A stretch of 22,956 nucleotides of DNA from Lachnospiraceae bacterium (GTDB lineage: Bacteria > Bacillota > Clostridia > Lachnospirales > Lachnospiraceae), in assembly GCA_902363555.1 (NCBI GenBank), contig CABJAM010000022.1, positions 1-22,956 on the forward strand, in the 5' to 3' direction. The translations under genes and the position numbers were made by a program. The notes under the pieces are model-generated. The model did not search any database and had not been told where the DNA came from. It saw only the letters and a program-made list of their open reading frames with translations. Below, in pieces: positions 1-7,632 of this stretch. Position 1 is the stretch's first letter. Each line of letters starts with the position of its first letter.

Positions 1-24
1 CTGCGGCAGTTCCCAGGGCGTCAT
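1..24 (-). CDS. Gp15-like tail protein, 5' end only
   Basis: Only the first eight codons are in the window, reading MTPWELPQ. The ATG overlaps the stop of the upstream gene as ATGA. A start with a W-x-LP pattern is typical of the bacteriophage Gp15 family, which follows the tail assembly chaperone gene and precedes the tape measure gene in Firmicutes siphophages. Family knowledge plus position supports the call; eight residues alone would not. It may be translated by re-initiation or as a frameshift extension of the upstream protein. Confidence 0.5.
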
Positions 25-434
25 TTTTGATACTTCCTTGTATATTTACTGATCCGCGCCTGGGTCTTTTTAGTCCGAACGTTATATTCCTTTTCTATGA
101 ACTTCGTAATGGTATCCAAAACATACTCGCAATACAGCGTGCCATCCTCTCTGGGTGATAGTGGATTGCAATGTGCAAATAATGTTACGGATGCCTCGGA
201 ATCCAAGAGGTAGTCAAACTGGTCCTTGATCTGGTTGCTGATGCTGTTAAACGCATCCATGTCGACGTTTTCGGAGTCCGGCATCTGAAGGTTATTAAAA
301 TAATCGATAACCTTTTCGCAGCGCTGTACTATATCTAAATCTGTCGGGTTAAACAAAAAGGAGCCTGTAACGGCTCCCTGAGAATTTACGATCTCGATGA
401 CCTCCCGATCATCCAATGTGATCTGTCTTGCCAT
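21..434 (-). CDS. Tail assembly chaperone-like protein
   Basis: A 137-residue, mostly helical, acidic protein with a basic C-terminus (KYTRKYQK). It starts at an ATG behind AGGAGGG at a 5-6 base spacing. It lies directly after the major tail protein gene and overlaps the Gp15-like gene by four bases (ATGA). In siphophages this slot is held by the tail assembly chaperone, which coats the tape measure protein during tail tube assembly and is often followed by an overlapping or frameshifted partner. The sequence itself shows no diagnostic motif, so the function rests on gene order. DUF6673-type proteins of Firmicutes phages are the closest family I would test. Confidence 0.6.
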   Translation of the reverse strand: MARQITLDDREVIEIVNSQGAVTGSFLFNPTDLDIVQRCEKVIDYFNNLQMPDSENVDMDAFNSISNQIKDQFDYLLDSEASVTLFAHCNPLSPREDGTLYCEYVLDTITKFIEKEYNVRTKKTQARISKYTRKYQK

Positions 435-450
435 GATATCCCTCCTGTGA

Positions 451-975
451 TCATGCTACCGGCGTTACATCATCCGGCGTAAAAGCCTTTGTAGTTGCAT
501 TGTACTTACCCTTGATGCGCTCACCTGTGTAATACACGGTAAACGGGATCTGGTAGCCGGACACATCGCCGCCGTAGGATGTAGGTACTACATAGCACTC
601 CTGCTGGTAGGCCGTAAATGCATTCTCAGTGCCATCCCACAGATGGACTTCCAGGGCTTTGGTCTTGCAGGTATCATCCTGCGCCCGGGTGTCTGCGATC
701 TCCTGGAGCTGTTCAAACAGCGGGTCACCTACCACCGCATAGAATGGGTCCGCATCCGAAGATACTTCGTAGCCGCTGTGCTGGAAAGTCGATTCCCCAA
801 GGATGTTCTGGCCTGTCTCCACACTTGGGTTGAGTTCCACGTTAAATTCCTCAAGGTCCTTCCCGAGGCGCACCCACTGAGCTGCCTCGCTTCCAAAAGA
901 AGCATCGATCATATGCGCCATATATTTCCGGGCAATCTTCCCTGTGACAGCAAATGTCTGTAAATCCATATTCAT
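451..975 (-). CDS. Major tail (tube) protein
   Basis: A 174-residue protein that should polymerise into the tail tube. The ATG at 975 is chosen because AAAGGAAG sits about seven bases upstream; a TTG at 993 would start inside the upstream gene. The sequence is beta-rich, with patterns such as GYQIPFTVYYTGERIKGKY near the C-terminus, as in phage tail tube proteins. An insertion-like stretch around residues 65-110 (SDADPFYAVVGDPLFEQLQ) matches the phage major tail protein family of A118-like phages. It lies between the tail terminator candidate and the tail chaperone candidate, the standard position. Confidence 0.75.
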   Translation of the reverse strand: MNMDLQTFAVTGKIARKYMAHMIDASFGSEAAQWVRLGKDLEEFNVELNPSVETGQNILGESTFQHSGYEVSSDADPFYAVVGDPLFEQLQEIADTRAQDDTCKTKALEVHLWDGTENAFTAYQQECYVVPTSYGGDVSGYQIPFTVYYTGERIKGKYNATTKAFTPDDVTPVA

Positions 976-989
976 TTCTGCACTTCCTT

Positions 990-1451
990 TCAAAGTTCAA
1001 AATCAAATCCATTATCGTGTTCCAAATATAAAATACGAGCCTGTATCATATAACGCGCCAGCCCCGCGTCCTTATTGGCCCCCGCAAGGTTCGGCATGTT
1101 CTGGAGGACTTCCATCTTCTCCACTTCACAATCGCCAAAATATGGATATATCTTTTTCCAGTTCTGTGATTCAATCCAGTCCATAAATCCCTGGGCAAAG
1201 TTCATGGCCTCCAGGTTGCAATCATCCGTGAAAGTCGAATAAGTCTTTGTGATGATAACGGTAAAGCCATAAGCTTTAAGGGTGCCACCAGTGATATATT
1301 CCTTGACCACCTTATCGGAATAATTGGTTATTAGAGAAAATTCGTCCGCTGACTCTGGCGAGAAATTGAAATTCAGGACGATACCGGCCAGCTCCATGAT
1401 CTTCGGTTCAAAATAAGCTTTCACCGCTTCATGTTTTGTCAATTTAACCAC
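990..1451 (-). CDS. Tail terminator / minor capsid protein 3-like
   Basis: A 153-residue protein in the slot just before the major tail protein, where A118-like phages carry Minor_capsid_3, a tail completion (terminator) protein joining tail tube to head. It overlaps the upstream gene by eight bases. The GTG at 1451 lies only about two bases after AAAGGA, so a downstream TTG near 1437 is also possible. No catalytic motif is visible and none is expected of a structural ring protein. The call is mainly positional. Confidence 0.55.
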   Translation of the reverse strand: MVKLTKHEAVKAYFEPKIMELAGIVLNFNFSPESADEFSLITNYSDKVVKEYITGGTLKAYGFTVIITKTYSTFTDDCNLEAMNFAQGFMDWIESQNWKKIYPYFGDCEVEKMEVLQNMPNLAGANKDAGLARYMIQARILYLEHDNGFDFEL

Positions 1452-1890
1452 GTCCTTTCAAATAATCCTCAAAGGATTTCAACAGGTCATCTTTTCGCGC
1501 CGTCATCATTGCTTTATCCCAATGTGATGTTGCCAGCGGATGTTTAAAAGTACTTTGCTGCAATGGCTTTCCGGATGGCACCTTTGCGACTCCCGGACGC
1601 GACCAGAAATTTCCCTCACCATCGGTATACGCACCTTTGCCTGTATCCGGATCTACATACAGTTCGCCCTCCCACTGATAATGCGCATATGGACTGAGAT
1701 AATGCACAACACCGTGGTCGCCCTCTAAATAGATATCCATATTCTGTGCAAGCATCAGGTTATCCGCCGGCACATATGGGTCCATCAATCGTGCAGCGGT
1801 GCTGGCCAAAAATAGCAACCCCTGCGGGCCACCGGTCAGGTCCTGTGCCATCTTGTCTATCGGTTGATTCCACTTAAATTCTGATTTCAC
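1444..1890 (-). CDS. Minor capsid protein 2-like (head-tail completion)
   Basis: A 148-residue protein resembling the Minor_capsid_2 family. Shared features are the segment LMDPYVPADNLMLAQN followed by a short beta strand and a YLSPYAHYQWEG motif (family pattern: DPYVP ... SPYA..Q), with a C-terminal helix after HPLATSHWDKAM. These proteins sit between the connector and the tail and are homologous in position to HK97 gp10-type completion proteins. It starts at GTG with GGGGG about eight bases upstream. Genes on both sides are packed with overlaps or four-base gaps, so it is part of one late operon. Confidence 0.75.
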   Translation of the reverse strand: MKSEFKWNQPIDKMAQDLTGGPQGLLFLASTAARLMDPYVPADNLMLAQNMDIYLEGDHGVVHYLSPYAHYQWEGELYVDPDTGKGAYTDGEGNFWSRPGVAKVPSGKPLQQSTFKHPLATSHWDKAMMTARKDDLLKSFEDYLKGRG

Positions 1891-1894
1891 AGTA

Positions 1895-2311
1895 TTAACC
1901 CCCTAACCGATAATGTTTCCCAGCTGGAAAGGCGGTGTTGTCCGAAAAAGCTGTAACCTTAAAGGCATAAGGCTTATACCGATTAAGTACCTGTGCTGCC
2001 ATCTGACCGGTAACGCCGGTGATATCCTCCGAACACTCCCCAAGGATGACAATATCGTCCTGAGATACCGTAAAATGACCCTCTGGATTATTGACATACT
2101 GTGCGTAGGCCTCATACCGACTATCCTGCGGTATCCTCACCACATAGGTGTTGGATACACTGGCTTGTGTGCCCGTAAAGCTGGTATTCACCTGCGACTT
2201 CCAAAAACAATTATGGAGCACCGTTTTAGCCCAGTGCTCCTTTTTGTCTGCCGAGTCCGCCGCCTTAATCCGGTTGTACAACGTAACCGTATGGACATAA
2301 TTTGGATTCAT
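1895..2311 (-). CDS. Head closure / stopper-like protein (DUF6751-like)
   Basis: A 138-residue protein with an N-terminal TVTLYNRI strand and a C-terminal GKHYRLGG strand. This layout recalls the small beta-barrel stopper proteins annotated as DUF6751 or Minor_capsid_1 in Firmicutes phages. Such proteins close the portal channel after packaging. Start and preceding stop interlock as TGATG, with GGGGGTG upstream, which indicates translational coupling to the connector gene. The exact family is uncertain; the structural role is inferred from gene order. Confidence 0.55.
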   Translation of the reverse strand: MNPNYVHTVTLYNRIKAADSADKKEHWAKTVLHNCFWKSQVNTSFTGTQASVSNTYVVRIPQDSRYEAYAQYVNNPEGHFTVSQDDIVILGECSEDITGVTGQMAAQVLNRYKPYAFKVTAFSDNTAFPAGKHYRLGG

Positions 2312-2709
2312 CAGCGCACCCCCGCATACAGCAGGCCGGTATAGGCCAGATGCTTATAAATAATCTCCCGGACTTTTACCGCCTTTCCCAGCTCCGTGTA
2401 CGGTGACTGCGTCAGGTCATATGTGCCGGATTCGCCGTCATTACTATACGATGCCAACGGACCGGCGCCACCTCTTTCAAGGGCCTGCCGTGACAGCTTA
2501 TCAGCCTCATACAGCAGCTCTGCAAGCTCACACGCACAATCTTTGACCTTGTCCGATATAAGTGCGGGATTGGTCTGCAAACGTCCAAAAGTACGCTTGT
2601 CAATCTCTGCCCGCGCCTGTTTTTCCCAGTAGCTCCACAGCTCCCCGGGTATCACCGGAGGAGCTGTCATACGATACTCAATGATATAATATTCATAGTC
2701 TGCATACAT
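2311..2709 (-). CDS. Head-tail connector (adaptor) protein
   Basis: A 132-residue helical protein directly after the major capsid gene. It has the helix-rich pattern of gp6/gp15-type adaptors: an N-terminal helix, a central CELAELLYEADKLSR helix, a glycine/serine loop (NDGESGTYDLTQSP) and a C-terminal helix ending YKHLAYTGLLYAGV. Connectors form a twelve-fold ring under the portal. The ATG at 2709 follows AAAGGCGG. Identification rests on fold-like pattern and order, with no enzymatic motif. Confidence 0.65.
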   Translation of the reverse strand: MYADYEYYIIEYRMTAPPVIPGELWSYWEKQARAEIDKRTFGRLQTNPALISDKVKDCACELAELLYEADKLSRQALERGGAGPLASYSNDGESGTYDLTQSPYTELGKAVKVREIIYKHLAYTGLLYAGVR

Positions 2710-2728
2710 AGGCTATCCGCCTTTCTAA

Positions 2729-3766
2729 TCAGCCATTTGTCACTAATTTGGCCATAGGGATTGCTTTCGGTTCAAATTTAATCTCCCAGTTTGCTTTTGC
2801 AAATAGCTGGTCGTCCGTTGGAGACTGGGTCCATCCACTTGCCGGGATCTTAAAACTGAATCCATTCGGATGGATGGTTTCCCTCATCCTGGTAATAAGC
2901 TCATCCTGCCCACCGTTCTTCTTGGCTTCTCTCACAGTCTCCACAGGCACATCCACACGGCCTTTTGCGGTACGGATCACGCCGCTGCCAAACAAATACG
3001 TTGTATATTTCTTAAGGTCTTTATTCGCCCCATCTCCACCAGTGGCAACTACCGGAACTCCATCATCAATCAGCACTGTGTATCCAGAAATATCAGCAAT
3101 ATCCATTTTTCTCTGAATGCCCATGCTGTCTGTATATTTCCGATACTCCAAAAGCTGCATATTTTCCAAGGTATTTGCCACGTTGGAATGCATGACCGCC
3201 AGCCCAAAAGCCCCCTTGTGATCTCCGCAGGCCAGTGTAGCCAGATCGTTAAGGTCCGTCTCGTTAATCTTACGTGCTTCTGCCGTGGTAGACGATAAAT
3301 CAAGCACATGATTTTCTTGCCAAATTTTTGCGTTTACGGATGAACCGGTGATATCAAATACCGCATCTGTAATACCGATCAATCGCTTCTGACGACGTTT
3401 CTGCCAGTACTTTGAAATTGTTGCCACAATATGCCCCATCGGATCCGCCCCAGAAAGCTCTGCCGTGAAATTGCGGGCAAAGAATCCTTTTGCACGGCCA
3501 TACACAACGCCGGTCTGGGAACCGCCGCCAACCTCAGTCACGGTAATGTCAGTCTGACCGTCATAGTTCTGGTCATCTCCATCCAGCGTATTGTAGAATG
3601 GAATGGTATAAATATTTCCACTATTCTGAATCATGCTTGCAATTGTGGAATCTTCTACAATTGCACCGGATTCAATCATTGCTGTCAGATAAGGATCAGG
3701 AACCTCCGACCACATATCTAAAAATAATTCCTCGTCAAACGGGATTCCGAAAATAGTTTTTGCCAT
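2729..3766 (-). CDS. Major capsid protein
   Basis: A 345-residue protein in the place of the major capsid protein, just after the scaffold gene. The size fits an HK97-fold coat protein. Visible features include the N-terminal IPFDEELFLDMW segment, a glycine-rich NYDGQTDITVTEVGGG stretch and the late FKIPASGWTQSPTDDQL segment, as seen in coat proteins of A118-like phages. The ATG follows AAAGGAGAA with a long spacer; that ribosome binding site lies within the last codons of the scaffold gene, so the two are coupled. No capsid protease gene is visible nearby, consistent with a separate scaffold rather than a cleaved delta domain. Confidence 0.85.
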   Translation of the reverse strand: MAKTIFGIPFDEELFLDMWSEVPDPYLTAMIESGAIVEDSTIASMIQNSGNIYTIPFYNTLDGDDQNYDGQTDITVTEVGGGSQTGVVYGRAKGFFARNFTAELSGADPMGHIVATISKYWQKRRQKRLIGITDAVFDITGSSVNAKIWQENHVLDLSSTTAEARKINETDLNDLATLACGDHKGAFGLAVMHSNVANTLENMQLLEYRKYTDSMGIQRKMDIADISGYTVLIDDGVPVVATGGDGANKDLKKYTTYLFGSGVIRTAKGRVDVPVETVREAKKNGGQDELITRMRETIHPNGFSFKIPASGWTQSPTDDQLFAKANWEIKFEPKAIPMAKLVTNG

Positions 3767-3768
3767 TT

Positions 3769-4356
3769 TTACTGTTCTCCTTTCAATGCCTCATATTTCT
3801 GAGGGTCTTTTTGTTTGAGTTCCAGCCGTTCTTTGTAACCAAGCTTGCGGAACTCTTCTTTTGTGATTCCGAGTATTGGTCCTCCTGTGGGGCCTACCGG
3901 ATTGTTAATGGGTTCCCTGGAACCAAAAAGATAATCATTCTCTTTCTGACAAGCCTCAAGCGCAGCTTTGATATCGGCTGTCTGGTCCTTACTCTGCCTA
4001 AGTGCGTTAACATCAAGCAGCGCCTGCACAGCCTTGACATTTCTTGCACCCGCTGCAGATATGGCAGCTTCCAAGGACGTAGAAAACTGCATGTCTGCAA
4101 TCTTCTGCTCATAATCCGCTTTGGATTGCTCGAACTTTTCTTTATATTCGCCTACCTGAGCTTTTACCTGGTCGTAATCTTTGAAGCCGTCAATTGTCTG
4201 GTTTGCAGTTGAAAGCTGCTCTTTGGTGGATTCCAGTTCCTGTTTTATGGATTCAAAGTCCTGTTTTGCTTTTCCTATATCCGCGGAGTTTTCATCCATG
4301 ATCTTATCAATCTGTTCCTTTTCCAGGCCCATTGCTTCTAAAAAACTTCTTTTCAT
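3769..4356 (-). CDS. Scaffolding protein (phage minor structural GP20 family)
   Basis: A 195-residue, highly charged protein with a long coiled coil at about residues 25-95 (repeats of EQ, KQ, EL and a KEKFEQSKADYEQKI stretch) and a C-terminal GITKEEFRKLGYKERLELK helix pair that probably contacts the coat protein. It fits the GP20/scaffold family, which guides procapsid assembly and is lost afterwards. The start is the ATG at 4356, preceded by AAAGGAAG at about eight bases. A longer frame to a GTG at 4401 runs into the structured leader and lacks a ribosome binding site. Confidence 0.85.
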   Translation of the reverse strand: MKRSFLEAMGLEKEQIDKIMDENSADIGKAKQDFESIKQELESTKEQLSTANQTIDGFKDYDQVKAQVGEYKEKFEQSKADYEQKIADMQFSTSLEAAISAAGARNVKAVQALLDVNALRQSKDQTADIKAALEACQKENDYLFGSREPINNPVGPTGGPILGITKEEFRKLGYKERLELKQKDPQKYEALKGEQ

Positions 4357-4530
4357 AATTACATCTTCCTTTCGTTTCGCTTTTTCTCGTGGTCGCACCA
4401 CCTGACTTTAGGTAAGCCGTCCAGTTTATCGTCTTATGACAGGACAATAAAATAAGACGCATAACCCCGCGTCCTAAGGGAGATATTATTGGATCACCGC
4501 CTTTGTCTATTACGACTGCAAAAATGAGTA
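4357..4530 (-). promoter_or_regulatory. Structured leader of the scaffold-capsid operon
   Basis: No convincing gene lies in this 174-base gap. Reading the minus strand, it contains GACGC (4473-4469) pairing with GCGTC (4460-4456), followed by TTATTTTATT. The second strand overlaps CGTCTTAT (4459-4452), which can instead pair with ATAAGACG (4437-4430). Nearer the gene there are ACCT/AGGT (4413-4410 with 4403-4400) and GTGGT-GCG-ACCAC (4401-4389). The mutually exclusive first pair resembles an attenuator. I see no clear -35/-10 promoter pair. Confidence 0.4.
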
Positions 4531-4575
4531 CAAAAATACCACTCGATCACTTTGGACCGGGTGGTATTAATTTTT
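4531..4575 (-). terminator. Rho-independent terminator-like hairpin
   Basis: On the minus strand AATACCAC (4568-4561) pairs with GTGGTATT (4542-4535), with an inner CGGTC/GATCG helix containing one G-U pair, followed by a T-run. The outer arms also carry A and T tracts, so the hairpin could work in both directions. It begins inside the last codons of the 55-residue gene and separates terminase-portal-minor capsid transcription from the scaffold-capsid genes. Read-through or regulated anti-termination would be needed for single-transcript expression. Confidence 0.6.
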
Positions 4576-4734
4576 GTGATATTTACACTCTAAACATATC
4601 TCATTCATATTTGGCTTATTAGCCTCTCTCGGCACCGTTCTTTCAGGTGCCACCCCTTCCGCTACCATGCAGATATCAAAGCATAGACCCTCATCAATAC
4701 TGCATTCTAAAATCGGGCATACCTTATTTTCCAT
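4567..4734 (-). CDS. Small cysteine-rich protein, function unknown
   Basis: A 55-residue protein that starts at an ATG behind GGAGGTG and overlaps the 3' end of the minor capsid gene by 11 bases. It has cysteines at positions 6, 11, 18, 22, 47 and 50, including CLEC near the C-terminus, which could bind zinc. It ends within the terminator stem. I do not recognise the family. The strong ribosome binding site and conserved-looking Cys spacing argue that it is real rather than a chance frame. Confidence 0.65.
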   Translation of the reverse strand: MENKVCPILECSIDEGLCFDICMVAEGVAPERTVPREANKPNMNEICLECKYHKN

Positions 4735-6262
4735 ACTTCTCAATCACCTCCAAAATTTTTTTTACATTTTCATCAAACTCCTCGTTTGAAAATGCCGTTC
4801 TGACATTTTTATTCTTCATGTCAACGTAGGCGGCCCCACTTCTACTGTAATAATTCATAAACTGCCCATTCCAACGCTTTAGAGCAATTTCCGCCTCGTT
4901 TATGTAGCATTGAGCTGTTTCTCGCGTAATTTGATGCTGACGTTCCACATTTATATGTTTTTCGTCAAAGCCAAATCCATCAATATTAACCTTCTCAGGA
5001 TCCAAAATCGGCTCACCTTTTATCCCAGCTTCTTTTAGGTCTGCTTTAATCTTATCATAATTCTGTTGCTTTTGAAATACATTTGATTCCTTTTTGGTTA
5101 ATGAAAATTTTCCCTTTAGCCCGTCTTGATAGACCCGCTTCATCTGCTCGGGCAGCCCCATTTTTTCCGAAAAAGCTTTGTACGCCTGCATCTTCCCCTG
5201 GTACATCGCTTTTTTTAATATAATGGACTGCTCATCAGCTCCACCCTCCTGCATGAGTTTAATCTGCTGTCGGGTCGCCCTCATCGCCGTTTCCATCTTA
5301 CGCTGCTGTTGTAGGGCTTCATAGGTGGTATACTGCTTTCCATTATATTCCTTTGGAGTATTTTCCTGTTCCATCATCTCATCAAGCTGCTCATCTGTAT
5401 ATGTACGGGTAGAACCAGGAGGAAAAGCCCGATAATCGTGATAGCAGTTAGCCCCATGCAGTCCAGTAACCGTGCCGAGGCCACAGACATCAATAAGCTG
5501 CTGCATCATCCATACACGCCCCTGCCACGGTTGATGCGTTGGCCGAGCACCGACATGGGCCGTTGTCTCATACTGATCCGTGTGCAATTGCGCCGCCACC
5601 TGCTCGTTGATCTTCTCTTGTATCTGCCTAAAACCCGTCATGATAGCCCTACGCGCGGCTACATCAACGCGATTATGCCATCCAGACTCGTAGTCAATCC
5701 AGCGCAGGCCGGAATTGGTCATCTCTCTGATTGTCCGCATGAGTACCGTTTGATAATCAAATCCGCCGGAATGGATATCCCACATGGCAGCATCCAGCGT
5801 ATCACGGTAGTATTCCATCAATGGGGTGTAGTACAGCCTTCCGGTCGCCGGATTCCGGATTGCAAAACCCATGCTGCCGGTCAAGCTCCGAAATGTCTCC
5901 TGAGTCTGCCGCTTCATGGCTTCAATGAGACTCTGCAATCCCTGATTTTCGTCAAACGGTATCTGATTCATACCATTCATCCGGTATGCCCTCTCGTGGC
6001 CGTAATATTCACGGTACACCTCATCGTCACATATGCGGTTCAGCTCATCGCCTGTGACTTGCAATGCCTCCCGGATCCACTGTTTGATGTCATCCTCAGA
6101 CTTGCCCAGTTGCTGAAGCCGTGTAATCTGCCAATCTGCGGACGCCGTCGAAAAGCCATTCGCTTTAATCCTCCGGACAATGTCCGTCAATATGCGCAAC
6201 TCCAACGCTGACATCTGCTTGACGACTTTCTGGGGGATCTTCTCAAGTTCTCCCTGCGTCAC
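4724..6262 (-). CDS. Minor capsid protein with C-terminal toxin/nuclease-like domain
   Basis: A 512-residue protein with two parts. Residues 1 to about 390 match the phage minor capsid protein (Phage_min_cap2) family, which sits inside the head near the portal; the segment GARPTHQPWQGRVW and the ANCYHDYRAFPPG block are typical. Residues about 406-512 form a separate compact domain containing HINVERQH (436-443), a CYINEAEIALKRWNG helix and a VRTAFSNEEFDENV end. It resembles the phage-carried Barnase-EndoU-ColicinE5/D-RelE-like (PBECR) nuclease domains that are attached to head proteins. The GTG start overlaps the portal stop as GTGA and has GGAGGTGAT upstream. The head role is secure; the nuclease reading is an inference from pattern. 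Confidence 0.8.
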   Translation of the reverse strand: MTQGELEKIPQKVVKQMSALELRILTDIVRRIKANGFSTASADWQITRLQQLGKSEDDIKQWIREALQVTGDELNRICDDEVYREYYGHERAYRMNGMNQIPFDENQGLQSLIEAMKRQTQETFRSLTGSMGFAIRNPATGRLYYTPLMEYYRDTLDAAMWDIHSGGFDYQTVLMRTIREMTNSGLRWIDYESGWHNRVDVAARRAIMTGFRQIQEKINEQVAAQLHTDQYETTAHVGARPTHQPWQGRVWMMQQLIDVCGLGTVTGLHGANCYHDYRAFPPGSTRTYTDEQLDEMMEQENTPKEYNGKQYTTYEALQQQRKMETAMRATRQQIKLMQEGGADEQSIILKKAMYQGKMQAYKAFSEKMGLPEQMKRVYQDGLKGKFSLTKKESNVFQKQQNYDKIKADLKEAGIKGEPILDPEKVNIDGFGFDEKHINVERQHQITRETAQCYINEAEIALKRWNGQFMNYYSRSGAAYVDMKNKNVRTAFSNEEFDENVKKILEVIEKYGK

Positions 6263-7632
6263 TCGATCACCTCCGCCGGCGTCTGTATTGCAGCTTTGGC
6301 CGTCTTGTCATCCTCTCCATACCATTTTTTTCTGTATTCCCAAAGAGACATAGCGCCCATTGATACATCCTGACGGTCCTGTTGTCGCTCATTCTCCTCG
6401 TCTGTCAAAATAGAATCATTAAATTTGCAATGAAATTCATAACCAGATGTGTACAGTCCATTATAAAAGGCAAGAGCAGCAACAAGGTCCTCTAAACACT
6501 CTTGTAATTTCTTTTGTATAGCTGTCACCCTATTGTACTTTCGGGATTTTGCCGTCCTGATTTCAGTAGCAGTCTTCTCTACATATTGAGTATCTGACAA
6601 ATCACCATAGGCCAGGCCAACAGAAAACTCTATCTGACGGTAATACTTTTCCAGTCCATTAATGATGTTCTGGTCTCGAAACTCTGGTGAATATTCCTTG
6701 TATAATTCCTTATCGGCGGCCTCCTGGACATTCAACCCCCGGTACAGTCTCTTGTTGAGAGGAGGAAGTTCTACATCGCCTCTTCCCTGGTTTCGCAGAT
6801 CATGCCGCAAAGCTCGCTCATCCACATGGATAATGCGTTCACCAGATTCAAACTCCCAGTCTAAACGCGCCCCCTGGATATCCGCTTTCCGGATTAAGTT
6901 TATCGCAGAATCGTAAATGGACACACCGCATGGAGTATTATCAATCTTGTTTTTGATTGGGTTGCGATAATACCCAAAGTCCATCTTATCCATTCCGGGA
7001 TAGGTGACTTCTGATTGTAATTTTTCCCACCCTGGAACCTTTGACAGTTCGATTTCATAACCGAACTCCGTGGCACTGTTACTTTCAAATGCCCGGTTTG
7101 TTATAGTCAGCGATCCACTTCTGATCCTGTGACGCTCGGCCCGGATATAATATTTATCTCCGGCAGGCTTCACCTGAAGGAATAAACAGTCATCCGGTTT
7201 ACCACTTCCATCAAAATGGATTGGTATAAATTTATCTGCAGTTATATACTCAACCGTCTTCCCCCCCAAAGGTTTAATGATAAACGATCCAAGGCCAATG
7301 CCATCCTGAAGATTCTCGTTTAAGTCCTCTATGGCAGACATAAATATTTCATTAAGTTTATCATTGCTTATAGATACCTCCATTTCATTGAGTGCCACGT
7401 CTGCAAACTCACGGCAGATTCCTTGTTCCAGCTTTAGAGATGCAACATATTCATCTCTTTCGCACCACTCTGCCCGCCCTTGCAACATACTATTCCATGT
7501 TTCAATCCTTGACAGCATCTCAGGTGTAAGCGCAATATCCTCATCAACTATCTTCTGTATAGACTGGACGGTAAACATCCTCTTAACCCCCTTCCACCAA
7601 CTTCTAATCTTAGCAAACACATCATCACCCAC
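6259..7632 (-). CDS. Portal protein (A118/SPP1-like)
   Basis: A 457-residue protein forming the dodecameric DNA entry channel of the head and docking the terminase. It lies right after the large terminase gene and before the minor capsid gene. The N-terminus (FAKIRSWWKGVKRMF ... LSRIETWNSMLQGRAEW) and the central LGSFIIKPLGG and NTPCGVSIYDSAINLIRKAD segments match A118-type portals. The C-terminal part is acidic and glutamine-rich (DEENERQQDRQDVSMG). The GTG start overlaps the terminase stop by eight bases; an internal ATG after GGGGGTTAAGAGG would remove conserved residues, so the longer form is preferred. Confidence 0.88.
   Translation of the reverse strand: MGDDVFAKIRSWWKGVKRMFTVQSIQKIVDEDIALTPEMLSRIETWNSMLQGRAEWCERDEYVASLKLEQGICREFADVALNEMEVSISNDKLNEIFMSAIEDLNENLQDGIGLGSFIIKPLGGKTVEYITADKFIPIHFDGSGKPDDCLFLQVKPAGDKYYIRAERHRIRSGSLTITNRAFESNSATEFGYEIELSKVPGWEKLQSEVTYPGMDKMDFGYYRNPIKNKIDNTPCGVSIYDSAINLIRKADIQGARLDWEFESGERIIHVDERALRHDLRNQGRGDVELPPLNKRLYRGLNVQEAADKELYKEYSPEFRDQNIINGLEKYYRQIEFSVGLAYGDLSDTQYVEKTATEIRTAKSRKYNRVTAIQKKLQECLEDLVAALAFYNGLYTSGYEFHCKFNDSILTDEENERQQDRQDVSMGAMSLWEYRKKWYGEDDKTAKAAIQTPAEVIE

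Noticed and set aside
4306..4463. Minus-strand frame of about 51 residues starting MRLILLSCHK within the scaffold leader
   Set aside because: It overlaps the scaffold gene start, its ribosome binding site is weak and its composition is basic and low-complexity; the leader hairpins explain the sequence better.
5438..6211. Plus-strand frame of 257 residues
   Set aside because: Lies antisense to the minor capsid gene, no ribosome binding site and no recognisable domain; a product of codon bias on the real strand.
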